From positions 1-64,000 of the forward strand of contig NZ_JABBXB010000006.1 in the NCBI RefSeq assembly GCF_013387485.1: DNA of 64,000 bases. The letters are read 5' to 3'. The notes below the pieces were generated by a model. The model searched no databases. It was not told the DNA's origin and saw only the letters and a program-made list of their open reading frames with translations. Each line of letters opens with the position of its first letter. Position 1 is the stretch's first letter. The position numbers and the translations under genes were made by a program. Shown here piece after piece: positions 35,962-43,618 of the stretch. This DNA is from Stenotrophomonas sp. SAM-B (GTDB lineage Bacteria; Pseudomonadota; Gammaproteobacteria; Xanthomonadales; Xanthomonadaceae).

Positions 35962-36515
35962 CGTGTCTCTCCCGGAACGAGTGGGCGCATCGATGCGGCG
36001 TGGCGCTGCCAATGACGGGCGCACGCCGCAAGTACCGGCAGCGCGATCGCCCAGCCGATGCCAAGCAGCAGCACGCCGTGCCACTGCGGTGTAGCGAACA
36101 CCACCGACGACCAGCCGCGCGCGGCGGACAGATACGCCAGCGGCGCCAGCAGCAGGCCGACCAGCGTGGCAATCACCAGATGACGCTGCAGCACCGCGAA
36201 CGACACCGTGAGCGTCATCGCGAACGCGGCCCACAGTGCGAGGATCCAGACCGGGGCGACCCACGCGGGTTCATTGCCGGCCGCGTAAAGCACCCACCCG
36301 GAAGCGCCGGCCAACCCGTCAACGACCACGCCGCAGCCGATCGCCACCAGCATGAGCCTGAGTTCCACCGAGGGCTGCGCGGACAGCGCGAGCTGGCTGC
36401 CCACGTAGGCCGCCGCCGCCACCAGTGCGGGCCAGCGCAGCCCGTGGCCGGCGCCGATCACGGCGCACAGCCAGACCAGCTGGTTGCCGATCACGTTGGC
36501 CCAGAAACGGGGCAC
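35958..36515 (-). CDS. DUF2878 membrane protein
   Basis: A 185-residue protein with about five or six membrane helices and the DUF2878 pattern (FWANVIGNQLVWLCAVIGA, VELRLMLVAIGCGVVVDGL). Its role is unknown, but the family is typically found beside DUF1365, CFA synthase and FAD oxidoreductase genes, as here. It lies one base after the CfaB-like gene and overlaps the DUF1295 gene by 4 bases. Confidence 0.8.
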   Translation of the reverse strand: MPRFWANVIGNQLVWLCAVIGAGHGLRWPALVAAAAYVGSQLALSAQPSVELRLMLVAIGCGVVVDGLAGASGWVLYAAGNEPAWVAPVWILALWAAFAMTLTVSFAVLQRHLVIATLVGLLLAPLAYLSAARGWSSVVFATPQWHGVLLLGIGWAIALPVLAACARHWQRHAASMRPLVPGETR

Positions 36516-36516
36516 C

Positions 36517-37773
36517 TCAGCCCTCCCCGGCGATCAGCGCGGGCCGGTAGCCCGGACGCGCCATCAGCAGGTGCGAAACGCCGATGGAGCGCTCCAGGAA
36601 GCCACCTTCGCAGTACGCCAGATAGAACTCCCACAAGCGGATGAAGCGTGCATCGAAGCCCTGCGCGCGCACTGCGGGCAGCTGGGCCAGGAAACGCTGG
36701 CGCCACGCGCGGAGGGTGAGTGCGTAAGACGGGCCGAAATCATGCTGGCCGATAAGCTGCAGGTCGCTGCTGCGGGTCTTGGCGGCGACGATCGCGTTGA
36801 TCGAGGGGATGAAGCTGCCGGGAAACACGAAGCGCTTGATGTAGTCCACGCTGCGCCGGGCCTGCTCGTAACGCTGGTCTTCGATGGTGATGGCCTGCAG
36901 CAGCGCGAGGCCATCGTCCTTGAGCAGTCGTGCAAGCGTGGCGAAGTAGGTGTCCAGGTACTGCGCGCCGATCGCCTCGATCATCTCGATGGAAACCAGT
37001 TTGTCGTACTGACCGTCCAGATCGCGGTAGTCCTTGAGCAGCAGGGTCACCTTGTCCTGCAGGCCGGCCGCCTCGACCCGCTGCTTTGCCAGCGTGTACT
37101 GCTCGACCGAGATGGTGGTGGTGGTGACGTGGCAGCCGATGTGGCGCGCCGCGTACAGCGCGAAGCCCCCCCAGCCGGTGCCGATCTCGACCACGCGATC
37201 GGCCGCGGTGAGCTGCAGCTGCTCGCAGATGCGCGCCAGCTTGCGCTCGGACGCCGCCTCCAGCGTGTCGTCCGGGCGGGCATACAGCGCCGAGGAGTAC
37301 ATCAGGTCCGGCGACAGGAACAGCGAGAAGAACGGATTGCCCAGGTCGTAGTGCGCGGCGATGTTGCGGCGGCTGCCTTCGCGCGTATTGCGGCGCAGCC
37401 GGTTCCAGCCTTTCAGCAGCCAGCCGCCGATGCGGGCCGGGCCGCGCTCCATGCCATCGAGCAGATCGCGGTTGCGTACCAGCAGCTGTACCAGCGCGAC
37501 CAGGTCATCGCAGCGCCAGTCACCGCGGATGTAAGCCTCGCCCGCACCGACACTGCCCTGCGCCGCGACCGCGCGGTAGAAACCGGGGTCGTCCACCCAG
37601 ACCGTCACCTGGGGCGTGGCGTCCGGATCGCCGATCACCACATCACCCACGGCGTCGCGCAGCCGCAGATGCCCGCCGCGCAGCGGCGCCAGCTGCGCCA
37701 ACAGGCGTGCGCGCAGGAACCCTTCAAGGGTGGACGGTTGCGGCACGGCCACCGCACGGGTCATGTCGTTCAT
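36517..37773 (-). CDS. cfa: Cyclopropane-fatty-acyl-phospholipid synthase
   Basis: A 418-residue SAM-dependent enzyme that adds a methylene or methyl carbon to double bonds of phospholipid acyl chains. The SAM motif is VVEIGTGWGGFALYAA. The bicarbonate/substrate motifs IAAHYDLGNPFFSLFLSP and YSSALY, the VSIEMIEAIG block and the C-terminal FGPSYALTLRAWRQRF are all present. The length is near that of Cfa of E. coli (382). It overlaps the DUF1365 gene by 4 bases. Confidence 0.92.
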   Translation of the reverse strand: MNDMTRAVAVPQPSTLEGFLRARLLAQLAPLRGGHLRLRDAVGDVVIGDPDATPQVTVWVDDPGFYRAVAAQGSVGAGEAYIRGDWRCDDLVALVQLLVRNRDLLDGMERGPARIGGWLLKGWNRLRRNTREGSRRNIAAHYDLGNPFFSLFLSPDLMYSSALYARPDDTLEAASERKLARICEQLQLTAADRVVEIGTGWGGFALYAARHIGCHVTTTTISVEQYTLAKQRVEAAGLQDKVTLLLKDYRDLDGQYDKLVSIEMIEAIGAQYLDTYFATLARLLKDDGLALLQAITIEDQRYEQARRSVDYIKRFVFPGSFIPSINAIVAAKTRSSDLQLIGQHDFGPSYALTLRAWRQRFLAQLPAVRAQGFDARFIRLWEFYLAYCEGGFLERSIGVSHLLMARPGYRPALIAGEG

Positions 37774-38537
37774 GGGGATTTTCCAGCAAGAGAAGGATGG
37801 TCGTGAACCGGGTTGCGCTTGAGCCACAGCCGCAGCGCCTGCCAGTGGATGGCAGCCACCACCTTGAGCGTCATCAGCGGGTAGCGCAGCAGCACGCCGG
37901 CCAGGCCACGCCCGGTGAGTGGGTGCCGCTGCATCACCAGATCGGCATCGAACTGGCACACGCCCTCGCGCCACACCTGCATGTGCACGTGCAGGTCATC
38001 GCCCGGCGCGGTGAAGCGCCAGCGGTACTCGCAGTCCATCTGCATGAAGGGCGACACGTGGAACTGCTTGTCGAAGGACCAGCACAGCGCGCGGCCCTGG
38101 GCATCGGCCTGCGCCACCGGCAGCACGTATGCGTGGCGCTCCTTCCACGGCGTGTTGGTGATCTCCGCGACGATGCTGTCCAGCGTGCTGCCATCGGCGG
38201 CATAGCAGTAGTAGAAGCTCACCGGGTTGAAGACATGGCCGGCATAACGCGGATGCGTCAGCAGCCGGAGCGGCCCGGCGGGCGCGCGGCCCAAGGCCTC
38301 GGTGATGCGTGCGCGGACGGCATCGGCCAGCGGCTGATCGGGCGCGCCGAGATAATCGCTGCGGCGGAACTCGACCACGTTGCGGCGGCCGACCGACCAC
38401 AGCCAGCGCCGCTCGAACAGGCGCGGCAGTTCGTCCAGATCCAGCAGCAGCTGCGCGATCGGGTAGCGGAATGCATGCGCGCGCGGCGCGTGCCGCCGAT
38501 GGCGCATCCAGCCACGGTAGATCGCACTGGCGCTCAT
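37770..38537 (-). CDS. DUF1365 domain-containing protein
   Basis: A 255-residue protein with the DUF1365 pattern: YRGWMRHRRHAPRAHAF near the start, HPRYAGHVFNPVSFYYCY, and FDKQFHVSPFMQMD. It is soluble in appearance. The family has no proven reaction but is nearly always next to a CFA synthase and an FAD-dependent oxidoreductase, as here. Both ends overlap neighbouring genes by 4 bases, so it is translated as part of one unit. Confidence 0.88.
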   Translation of the reverse strand: MSASAIYRGWMRHRRHAPRAHAFRYPIAQLLLDLDELPRLFERRWLWSVGRRNVVEFRRSDYLGAPDQPLADAVRARITEALGRAPAGPLRLLTHPRYAGHVFNPVSFYYCYAADGSTLDSIVAEITNTPWKERHAYVLPVAQADAQGRALCWSFDKQFHVSPFMQMDCEYRWRFTAPGDDLHVHMQVWREGVCQFDADLVMQRHPLTGRGLAGVLLRYPLMTLKVVAAIHWQALRLWLKRNPVHDHPSLAGKSP

Positions 38538-39814
38538 GCCGGCAGCGCCTCGGCCAGCGGCCAGTACGACTCGGCATCCAGCGCCTGCAACGCATCGACC
38601 ACGCGCCGCGCACTGCGGATGCCATCCTCGTGGAAGCCCCAGCCCCAGTACGCACCGGCGAACCAGGTCCGGCGGTGGCCCTGGATCTCCGTCCAGCGCT
38701 GCTGCGCCCGCACCATCGCGTGGTCGTGCACCGGATGGGCGTACTGCAGGCGACGCAGCACGGTGGACGGATCGATCGCAGCGCTGCGGTTGAGGGTGAC
38801 CACCAACGGCGTCGGTGTGTCGATGCCCTGCAGCAGGTTCATGCAGTAGCTGACCGTGCACGGCGCCAGCGGATCGCGCGGTACGTGCGCGTTCCATGCG
38901 GCCCACGCCTTGCGGTCGCGCGGCAACAGGCTGGCATCGGTGTGCAGCACGACCTCGTTGGGCTGGTAGCGGATCGCGCCCAGCACCGCGCGTTCGGTGA
39001 GATCGGCATCGGACAGCAGGGCCAGTGCCTGGTCGCTGTGGCAGGCCAGCACCAGCTGGTCGAAGCCTTCCAGGCCGGCAGCGCTGTGCACGCGCACGCC
39101 ATGCTCGTGGCGCTCCACGCCGAATACCGGGCACTCCAGGCGCTCACGCACCTGCCAGCGGCGGCGCAGCGCGTCGACATACCGCGCCGAGCCACCCTGC
39201 ACCACGCGCCACGGCGCGCGCCCGGTCATCTGCAGCATCTGGTGATTGGCCATGAACTGCACGAGGTAGCGCGCCGGGAAGGCGGCCAGGCTGGCCGTCG
39301 GCGACGACCACAGCGCCGAGGCCATCGGCAGCAGGTGTTCGTCGATGAAGGTGCGGCCGTAACGGCCCTTGTCCAGGAACTCGCCCAGCGAGGGGCCTTC
39401 ATCGTCGCGCTCGAGCAGCGCCGGCGCCTCGCGGTAGAAACGGCGCAGGTCGCGCAGCATGCCCCAGAACCGCGGCGACACCAGGTTGCGGCGCTGGCAG
39501 AACAGCGTGTCCAGCGAGGTGGCGTTGTACTCCAGCCCGCTGCGTTCGCTATGCACCGAGAAGCTCATCGTGGTCGGCTGCGAGGCCACGCCCAGTTCCT
39601 CGAACAGGCCGGTCAGCAACGGATAGTGCGCGGGGTTGAACACGATGAAGCCGGTATCCACCGCCTGCGTGCGGCCGTCGATCTCCACCTCATGCGTGTG
39701 GGTATGGCCACCGAGGTAGTCATTGGCCTCGAACAGCGTCACTTCGTGCCGCTGGCTCAACCACCACGCACTGGCGAGGCCGGCGATGCCCGATCCGATC
39801 ACGGCGATACGCAT
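38534..39814 (-). CDS. FAD-dependent amine-oxidase-like oxidoreductase
   Basis: A 426-residue flavoprotein with the dinucleotide-binding motif VIGSGIAGLASAWWL and a protoporphyrinogen/carotenoid-desaturase-like body (DTGFIVFNPAHYPLL, WRVVQGGSARYVDALR, GAYWGWGFHEDGIRSA at the C-terminus). In operons of this type it is proposed to desaturate or oxidise the acyl chain modified by the CFA-like enzymes; this is inference. The gene starts two bases after the desaturase stop codon region. Confidence 0.86.
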   Translation of the reverse strand: MRIAVIGSGIAGLASAWWLSQRHEVTLFEANDYLGGHTHTHEVEIDGRTQAVDTGFIVFNPAHYPLLTGLFEELGVASQPTTMSFSVHSERSGLEYNATSLDTLFCQRRNLVSPRFWGMLRDLRRFYREAPALLERDDEGPSLGEFLDKGRYGRTFIDEHLLPMASALWSSPTASLAAFPARYLVQFMANHQMLQMTGRAPWRVVQGGSARYVDALRRRWQVRERLECPVFGVERHEHGVRVHSAAGLEGFDQLVLACHSDQALALLSDADLTERAVLGAIRYQPNEVVLHTDASLLPRDRKAWAAWNAHVPRDPLAPCTVSYCMNLLQGIDTPTPLVVTLNRSAAIDPSTVLRRLQYAHPVHDHAMVRAQQRWTEIQGHRRTWFAGAYWGWGFHEDGIRSARRVVDALQALDAESYWPLAEALPA

Positions 39815-39815
39815 G

Positions 39816-40775
39816 TCAGTGCTCCGCCTTGGCCAGCACCCAGGCCGGCACGGGTTTGAGGTCATGCACCAGTCCCAGCGCGGCCATCGCCCGCAGGCCA
39901 TACCAGGTGACATCCACTTCCCACCAGTAGAAGCCCTGGCGCGCGGTCCCCGGGAAGAAGTGATGGTTGTTGTGCCAGCCTTCGCCAAACGTCAGCAGGG
40001 CGAGCCACAAGTTGTTGCGGCTGTCATCGCCGGTGTTGAAACGCTGGCGGCCGAAGCGGTGCGCCAGCGAATTGATCGTGACCGTGGCATGGAACAGCAC
40101 GACGGTGGAGATGAAGAAGCCCCACACCAGCATCTGCCCGCCGGTGGTGCCCCACGACGGCGCGATGCGCTCCAGCAGGGCACCCAGGCCGAACAGCGCG
40201 GCGGCCAATGCGATCGGCACCAGCGTGTCGAAGCGGTCCAGCCAGCGTAGTTCCGGGTACTTGGCCAGGTCGGGGATGCGCGACCAGTCGGTACGGAAGC
40301 CCTCGACCGTGAGGAACCAGCCCATGTGGCTCCACCAGAAGCCATGCACCGAGGGCGAATGCGGATCGGCCGCCGTGTCGGTATGGCGATGATGGTTGCG
40401 GTGATGCGCGGCCCACCACAACGGGCCGCGCTGCACGCTGGAGGCACCGATCAGCGCGAAGATGAACTGCACGGCGCGCGACGTCTGGAACGTGCGGTGG
40501 GAGAAGTAGCGGTGGTAGAAGGCGGTGATCGCAAACATGCGCACCGCGTACAGCGCGACTGCCACGCCGACCGCCACCCAGGAGACACCCACCCAGATCA
40601 CCGCCAGGCAGGCCAGGTGCATCGCGGCGAACGGGATCGCCCGCACCCAGTCCACGCGCTGTGGCTGGCCGGTCGCGGCCGCCGCATCGGTGCTGGTGTC
40701 GAACCAGCGCAGCAGCGTTGCCCAGCGGCGTCGCTGTGCGGTGCGTCCTGCGTCGGGGGTGGGGCTGACCGACAT
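39816..40775 (-). CDS. Membrane acyl-CoA desaturase (delta-9 type)
   Basis: A 319-residue di-iron fatty-acid desaturase with four membrane helices. The three histidine boxes are intact: HRYFSH, HRNHH and HNNHH (in GEGWHNNHHFFPG). It introduces a double bond into acyl chains, which would be the substrate for the downstream CFA-like enzymes. It is the first gene of an eight-gene operon. An AGGAG ribosome-binding site precedes the ATG, and the ECF-type promoter lies 27 bases upstream. Confidence 0.93.
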   Translation of the reverse strand: MSVSPTPDAGRTAQRRRWATLLRWFDTSTDAAAATGQPQRVDWVRAIPFAAMHLACLAVIWVGVSWVAVGVAVALYAVRMFAITAFYHRYFSHRTFQTSRAVQFIFALIGASSVQRGPLWWAAHHRNHHRHTDTAADPHSPSVHGFWWSHMGWFLTVEGFRTDWSRIPDLAKYPELRWLDRFDTLVPIALAAALFGLGALLERIAPSWGTTGGQMLVWGFFISTVVLFHATVTINSLAHRFGRQRFNTGDDSRNNLWLALLTFGEGWHNNHHFFPGTARQGFYWWEVDVTWYGLRAMAALGLVHDLKPVPAWVLAKAEH

Positions 40776-40801
40776 GACTCGCTTCTCCTGAGGCGTTATC
40801 A

Positions 40802-40833
40802 GGAGATACGGGAGCGGGCGCTGTTTGGATGCA
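40802..40833 (-). promoter_or_regulatory. ECF sigma promoter of the lipid operon
   Basis: On the minus strand the site reads TGCATCCAAAC, 12 bases, CGTATCTCC. It is identical in both blocks and in spacing to the site before the sigma operon (43094-43125), and it lies at the same 27-base distance from the start codon of the first gene. The -35 CATCC and 16-base gap to CGTATC resemble the SigK-type (ECF19) promoter pattern. Confidence 0.8.
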
Positions 40834-40865
40834 CGGATCCGGAAAAATAGTCCGGACCCATGCGG

Positions 40866-41651
40866 TTACAGGTTCGCGATGTCGCCCTTGGCGATGATCG
40901 GGCCGGTCGGAATGCCCTGCGGCGCGCCGGTGGAGGGCTCCAGCGTGATCGCCAGCACCGACCCGTTCACAAGTGCATCACGCAGGGTGTCGGGCACGGC
41001 CACGGTGTGGGCACGGTTGATCGAGACCAGGCCCAGCGAACGCGGGGCGCCACCGGCCGGGATCAGCCACAGCTCCGGCGCGCGACCGGCCGCGTCTGCC
41101 GGTGCCGGGACGGGCACCATCAGCACCTTGCCCTGGGTCTTGTCGACCGAGGCCAGCCATCCCGGCGTGCCATCGTCGTGCAGCAGCGGGGTGACCGGCT
41201 TGGTCGCCTGCTCCGGTTCGGCCGGGGCCGTCGGGGTGCTTGGTGTGACCGCCACCGGGGTGGACACCGGAGCGGCAGGCTCCAGATCGCGGCGGCTGAA
41301 CACCGCCACCAGCGCCAATGCGGCGGCCAGCGCGGTCATGCCCTGCCAGAACCCGGTGCGCTGCCACAGCCGCGGCGAGGCCGTGGCTGCGGAAGGCCAG
41401 CCCAGCGAGGTCCGGATGCGCGGCCACAGGTGCGCGGGCACGGCTTCGGTGCCGAGCGACTCCAGCATCGGCGCGAGGCGGTTTTCCCACTGCGTCACCA
41501 GCCGGCCGAAACCGGGATCGCTGGCGATGCGGCGTTCAACCTCGGCGCGCCGGGCAGCGTCGAGCACCCCCAGCACGTACTCGCCGGCGAGGATGTCGGC
41601 GCTCGGCGGTTCGCCGTCGTCATGCAGATCGTGGAGGTCGCGGATGTTCAT
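40866..41651 (-). CDS. RskA-like anti-sigma factor
   Basis: A 261-residue membrane protein. The N-terminal part (about 15-70, ILAGEYVLGVLDAARR, then EVERRIASDPGFGRLVTQWE) is the anti-sigma-K zinc-less domain. One membrane helix lies at about 105-122 (GMTALAAALALVAVF). The periplasmic part ends in the RskA-type beta domain (VLMVPVPAPADAAGRAPELW, LAITLEPSTGAPQGIPTGPI). It would hold the sigma factor at the membrane until a periplasmic signal. The start at 41651 overlaps the sigma stop codon as ATGA. Confidence 0.88.
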   Translation of the reverse strand: MNIRDLHDLHDDGEPPSADILAGEYVLGVLDAARRAEVERRIASDPGFGRLVTQWENRLAPMLESLGTEAVPAHLWPRIRTSLGWPSAATASPRLWQRTGFWQGMTALAAALALVAVFSRRDLEPAAPVSTPVAVTPSTPTAPAEPEQATKPVTPLLHDDGTPGWLASVDKTQGKVLMVPVPAPADAAGRAPELWLIPAGGAPRSLGLVSINRAHTVAVPDTLRDALVNGSVLAITLEPSTGAPQGIPTGPIIAKGDIANL

Positions 41652-42292
41652 CGTTCCAGGCACACCCGCAGTTGGCCCAGGCCCCGGCGGATCCAGCTCT
41701 TCACCGAGCCCAGCGGCGAGCCGATGCGGCGCGCCAGTTCCTCATAGCTGGCGCCATCGAGGAAGGCCAGCCGGATCAGCGAGCGGCGGCGCGGCTCCAG
41801 CGTGTCCAGGCAGTCCTGCAGGCGCTCGTGATCGGATGCCTGTTCGGCCACCTGGGCCGGCTGCGGCGCGAAATCGGGCAGTTCCTCGGCCACCGACAGA
41901 TCATCCAGCGCGCGCGGCGGCGCGGCGCGCAGGCGGTCGATCGAGCGGTTGCGGGCCATCATCGACAGCCAGGTCATGGCCGCGGCCTTGGCACGGTCGA
42001 ACTGTGCCGCCTTGTGCCAGACCGTGGTGAAGACCTCCTGCAGCACTTCTTCGGCATCGCCGCGGTCGCGCAGCACCTGCAGGCAGATCGCGAACAGGCG
42101 GCCGGAGGCAAGCTGATAGACCGATTCGAACGCCTGGCGATCGCCTCCGGCGACCCGGACGAGCAACTCGTCCAGGCGGTGTGATGCGGCGGCGGCGGCG
42201 TCCAGCTCGGGCATTGCAGGCTCAATGTCGATAACGGGCGTATCGGCATCCTCCTTGCTCCCGGCGCTGTCTGCAAGGGGGCGCTCAGGCAC
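41648..42292 (-). CDS. ECF RNA polymerase sigma factor (SigK-like)
   Basis: A 214-residue group IV sigma factor. Region 2 is at about 45-115 (FESVYQLASGRLFAICLQVL, EEVLQEVFTTVWHKA) and region 4 at about 150-210 (RRSLIRLAFLDGASYEELA, GSPLGSVKSWIRRGL). The pairing with an RskA-like anti-sigma factor fits the SigK-type group. The 35 residues before region 2 are acidic and probably disordered. The gene overlaps the upstream periplasmic-protein gene by 8 bases. It probably directs its own transcription and that of the desaturase-led operon. Confidence 0.92.
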   Translation of the reverse strand: MPERPLADSAGSKEDADTPVIDIEPAMPELDAAAAASHRLDELLVRVAGGDRQAFESVYQLASGRLFAICLQVLRDRGDAEEVLQEVFTTVWHKAAQFDRAKAAAMTWLSMMARNRSIDRLRAAPPRALDDLSVAEELPDFAPQPAQVAEQASDHERLQDCLDTLEPRRRSLIRLAFLDGASYEELARRIGSPLGSVKSWIRRGLGQLRVCLER

Positions 42293-43067
42293 CGCATGTC
42301 TTCACCAGCGGCTGCGTGCGGGCAGCGGTGAGCTCGGCGGCGGGCGTCGCAACGGGGGCGGCGGGAAACTCGACCCGCACCTCCGGGTACCTGCCCTTGT
42401 CATCGCGGACGTTGCCGGTGCCGGTGAACTGCAGCAGGCGCTGGTCCGCGGTGGCATAGATCAAGGTCACCGCGGGCACGGCGAAGCCGAACCAGGCATC
42501 GAGCTTCATCTGCAGCTGCTCGGCCGGCTGGCCCTGCCAGGTGACCGCGCCGGTACGCTGCAGCTTCAGCGGCACCAGGCGCTGGCGACTGGGCAGGAGG
42601 AACTGGAACGCCACGCTCTGTCCGGCCTGCAGCGCAGCCCAATGACGGCGCACCGCGGCATCGAAGCCGGCGTCGACCACCGCGCCCGAGGGGATCGCGA
42701 TCGCCCGGCTGAAGGTGGGCGCCTGGGCGCTGGCGCGGACCGATACCTGGCGCGCATCGGAGGTACCACGCACCCCTTCCTGATACCCATCGCGGCCATC
42801 GTCGAGCGTGAAGTCCGGTGTCTGCGGGTTGCCCTGCGGCGTCATCCATTTGCGCGCGAACGGGCGGCCATCGCTGCAGCGGTACAGCACCAGACGCGAC
42901 TGTGCCGTTGGCGGTCCCTGCAGCCAGTGCGTCTCGCGGTAGAGCAGGCGCCCATCGGCAGTGGCGTACGCGCGCCCTTCCTGGCGCTGCACGGTCTGGT
43001 CGGCGGCGCTCACGGGGACGGCGAAGGCCGACATCAGCAGGATCAGGCAGGGCATCGGCTGGCGCAT
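42285..43067 (-). CDS. Periplasmic protein of unknown function in the sigma operon
   Basis: A 260-residue exported protein with a signal peptide (MRQPMPCLILLMSAFAVPVSA). The mature part is rich in beta-strand patterns (LYRETHWLQGPPTAQSRLVLY, LKLDAWFGFAVPAVTL-like segments) and resembles a barrel or lipid-binding fold, but I cannot name the family. It is the first gene of the sigma operon, preceded by the ECF promoter, and overlaps the sigma gene by 8 bases. It is therefore a candidate sensor, target or lipid-handling partner. Confidence 0.75.
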   Translation of the reverse strand: MRQPMPCLILLMSAFAVPVSAADQTVQRQEGRAYATADGRLLYRETHWLQGPPTAQSRLVLYRCSDGRPFARKWMTPQGNPQTPDFTLDDGRDGYQEGVRGTSDARQVSVRASAQAPTFSRAIAIPSGAVVDAGFDAAVRRHWAALQAGQSVAFQFLLPSRQRLVPLKLQRTGAVTWQGQPAEQLQMKLDAWFGFAVPAVTLIYATADQRLLQFTGTGNVRDDKGRYPEVRVEFPAAPVATPAAELTAARTQPLVKTCGA

Positions 43068-43093
43068 GGGGGTCCAAACGGGCGGGCTTGCAG

Positions 43094-43125
43094 GGAGATA
43101 CGCAGTTGGCTGCGGTTTGGATGCA
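43094..43125 (-). promoter_or_regulatory. ECF sigma promoter of the sigma operon (autoregulation)
   Basis: On the minus strand the site reads TGCATCCAAAC, 12 bases, CGTATCTCC, ending 27 bases before the start codon at 43067. The match to the site before the desaturase is exact in both blocks and in both spacings. Confidence 0.82.
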
Positions 43126-43148
43126 GTGGGGTCAATCGCGCAGACGAC

Positions 43149-43177
43149 TTGACCATCGCTCGCCTTCGGCCTACCTT
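43149..43177 (+). promoter_or_regulatory. Candidate sigma-70 promoter of metE
   Basis: TTGACC (43149-43154) and TACCTT (43172-43177) are separated by 17 bases and lie just upstream of the cobalamin riboswitch on the same strand. Confidence 0.5.
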
Positions 43178-43184
43178 GTGCTCG

Positions 43185-43395
43185 CCAAGGGTATCCATCG
43201 CTTCATGCAGATGAAGGGATGGATTTAAACGGGAATCCGGTGAAGGCGCCTCGTGCGCCCATTCCGGAGCTGCCCCGCAGCGGTGAATGGAAACGACTCC
43301 TGCCAACAGCACTGGGCCTTCGCGCCTGGGAAGCGGCAGGTACTAGGTGGGCGTCCGCGCCCGTGTCCATCAGCCCGAATACCGGCCCCGGCCGG
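43185..43395 (+). promoter_or_regulatory. Cobalamin riboswitch upstream of metE
   Basis: The ordered B12-aptamer landmarks are visible: a hairpin CTTCAT-GCAG-ATGAAG inside ATCCATC/GATGGAT, then GGGAATCCGGTG, CCGGAGCTGCCCCGCAGCGG, GGAAACGAC, the CAGCACTGG loop, GCCTGGGAAG, and the B12 box AGCCCGAATACCGG. A stem GGAGGAC/GTCCTCC (43394-43413) follows and may be part of the expression platform. Binding of B12 would switch off the B12-independent enzyme MetE. Confidence 0.92.
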
Positions 43396-43618
43396 AGGAC
43401 ACGACCGTCCTCCGATTCGACCTGGAACGTCCGCGGGGAGGTTGCCGGGGCCTGCCGCCATGCCGCCTGCATGGCGCTGCCCCCGTGCGTCCGCTTCACG
43501 GCATCCGGTTCGCCCGCGGGGGCGAAGGTCGCTGGCGGGGCGGAACGGGCTGCAAGGCCCCGGACGGCGCGCGGTTCCTTCGTTCCTCAATGCCCCTACG
43601 CAATGAGGACACGTTCCA

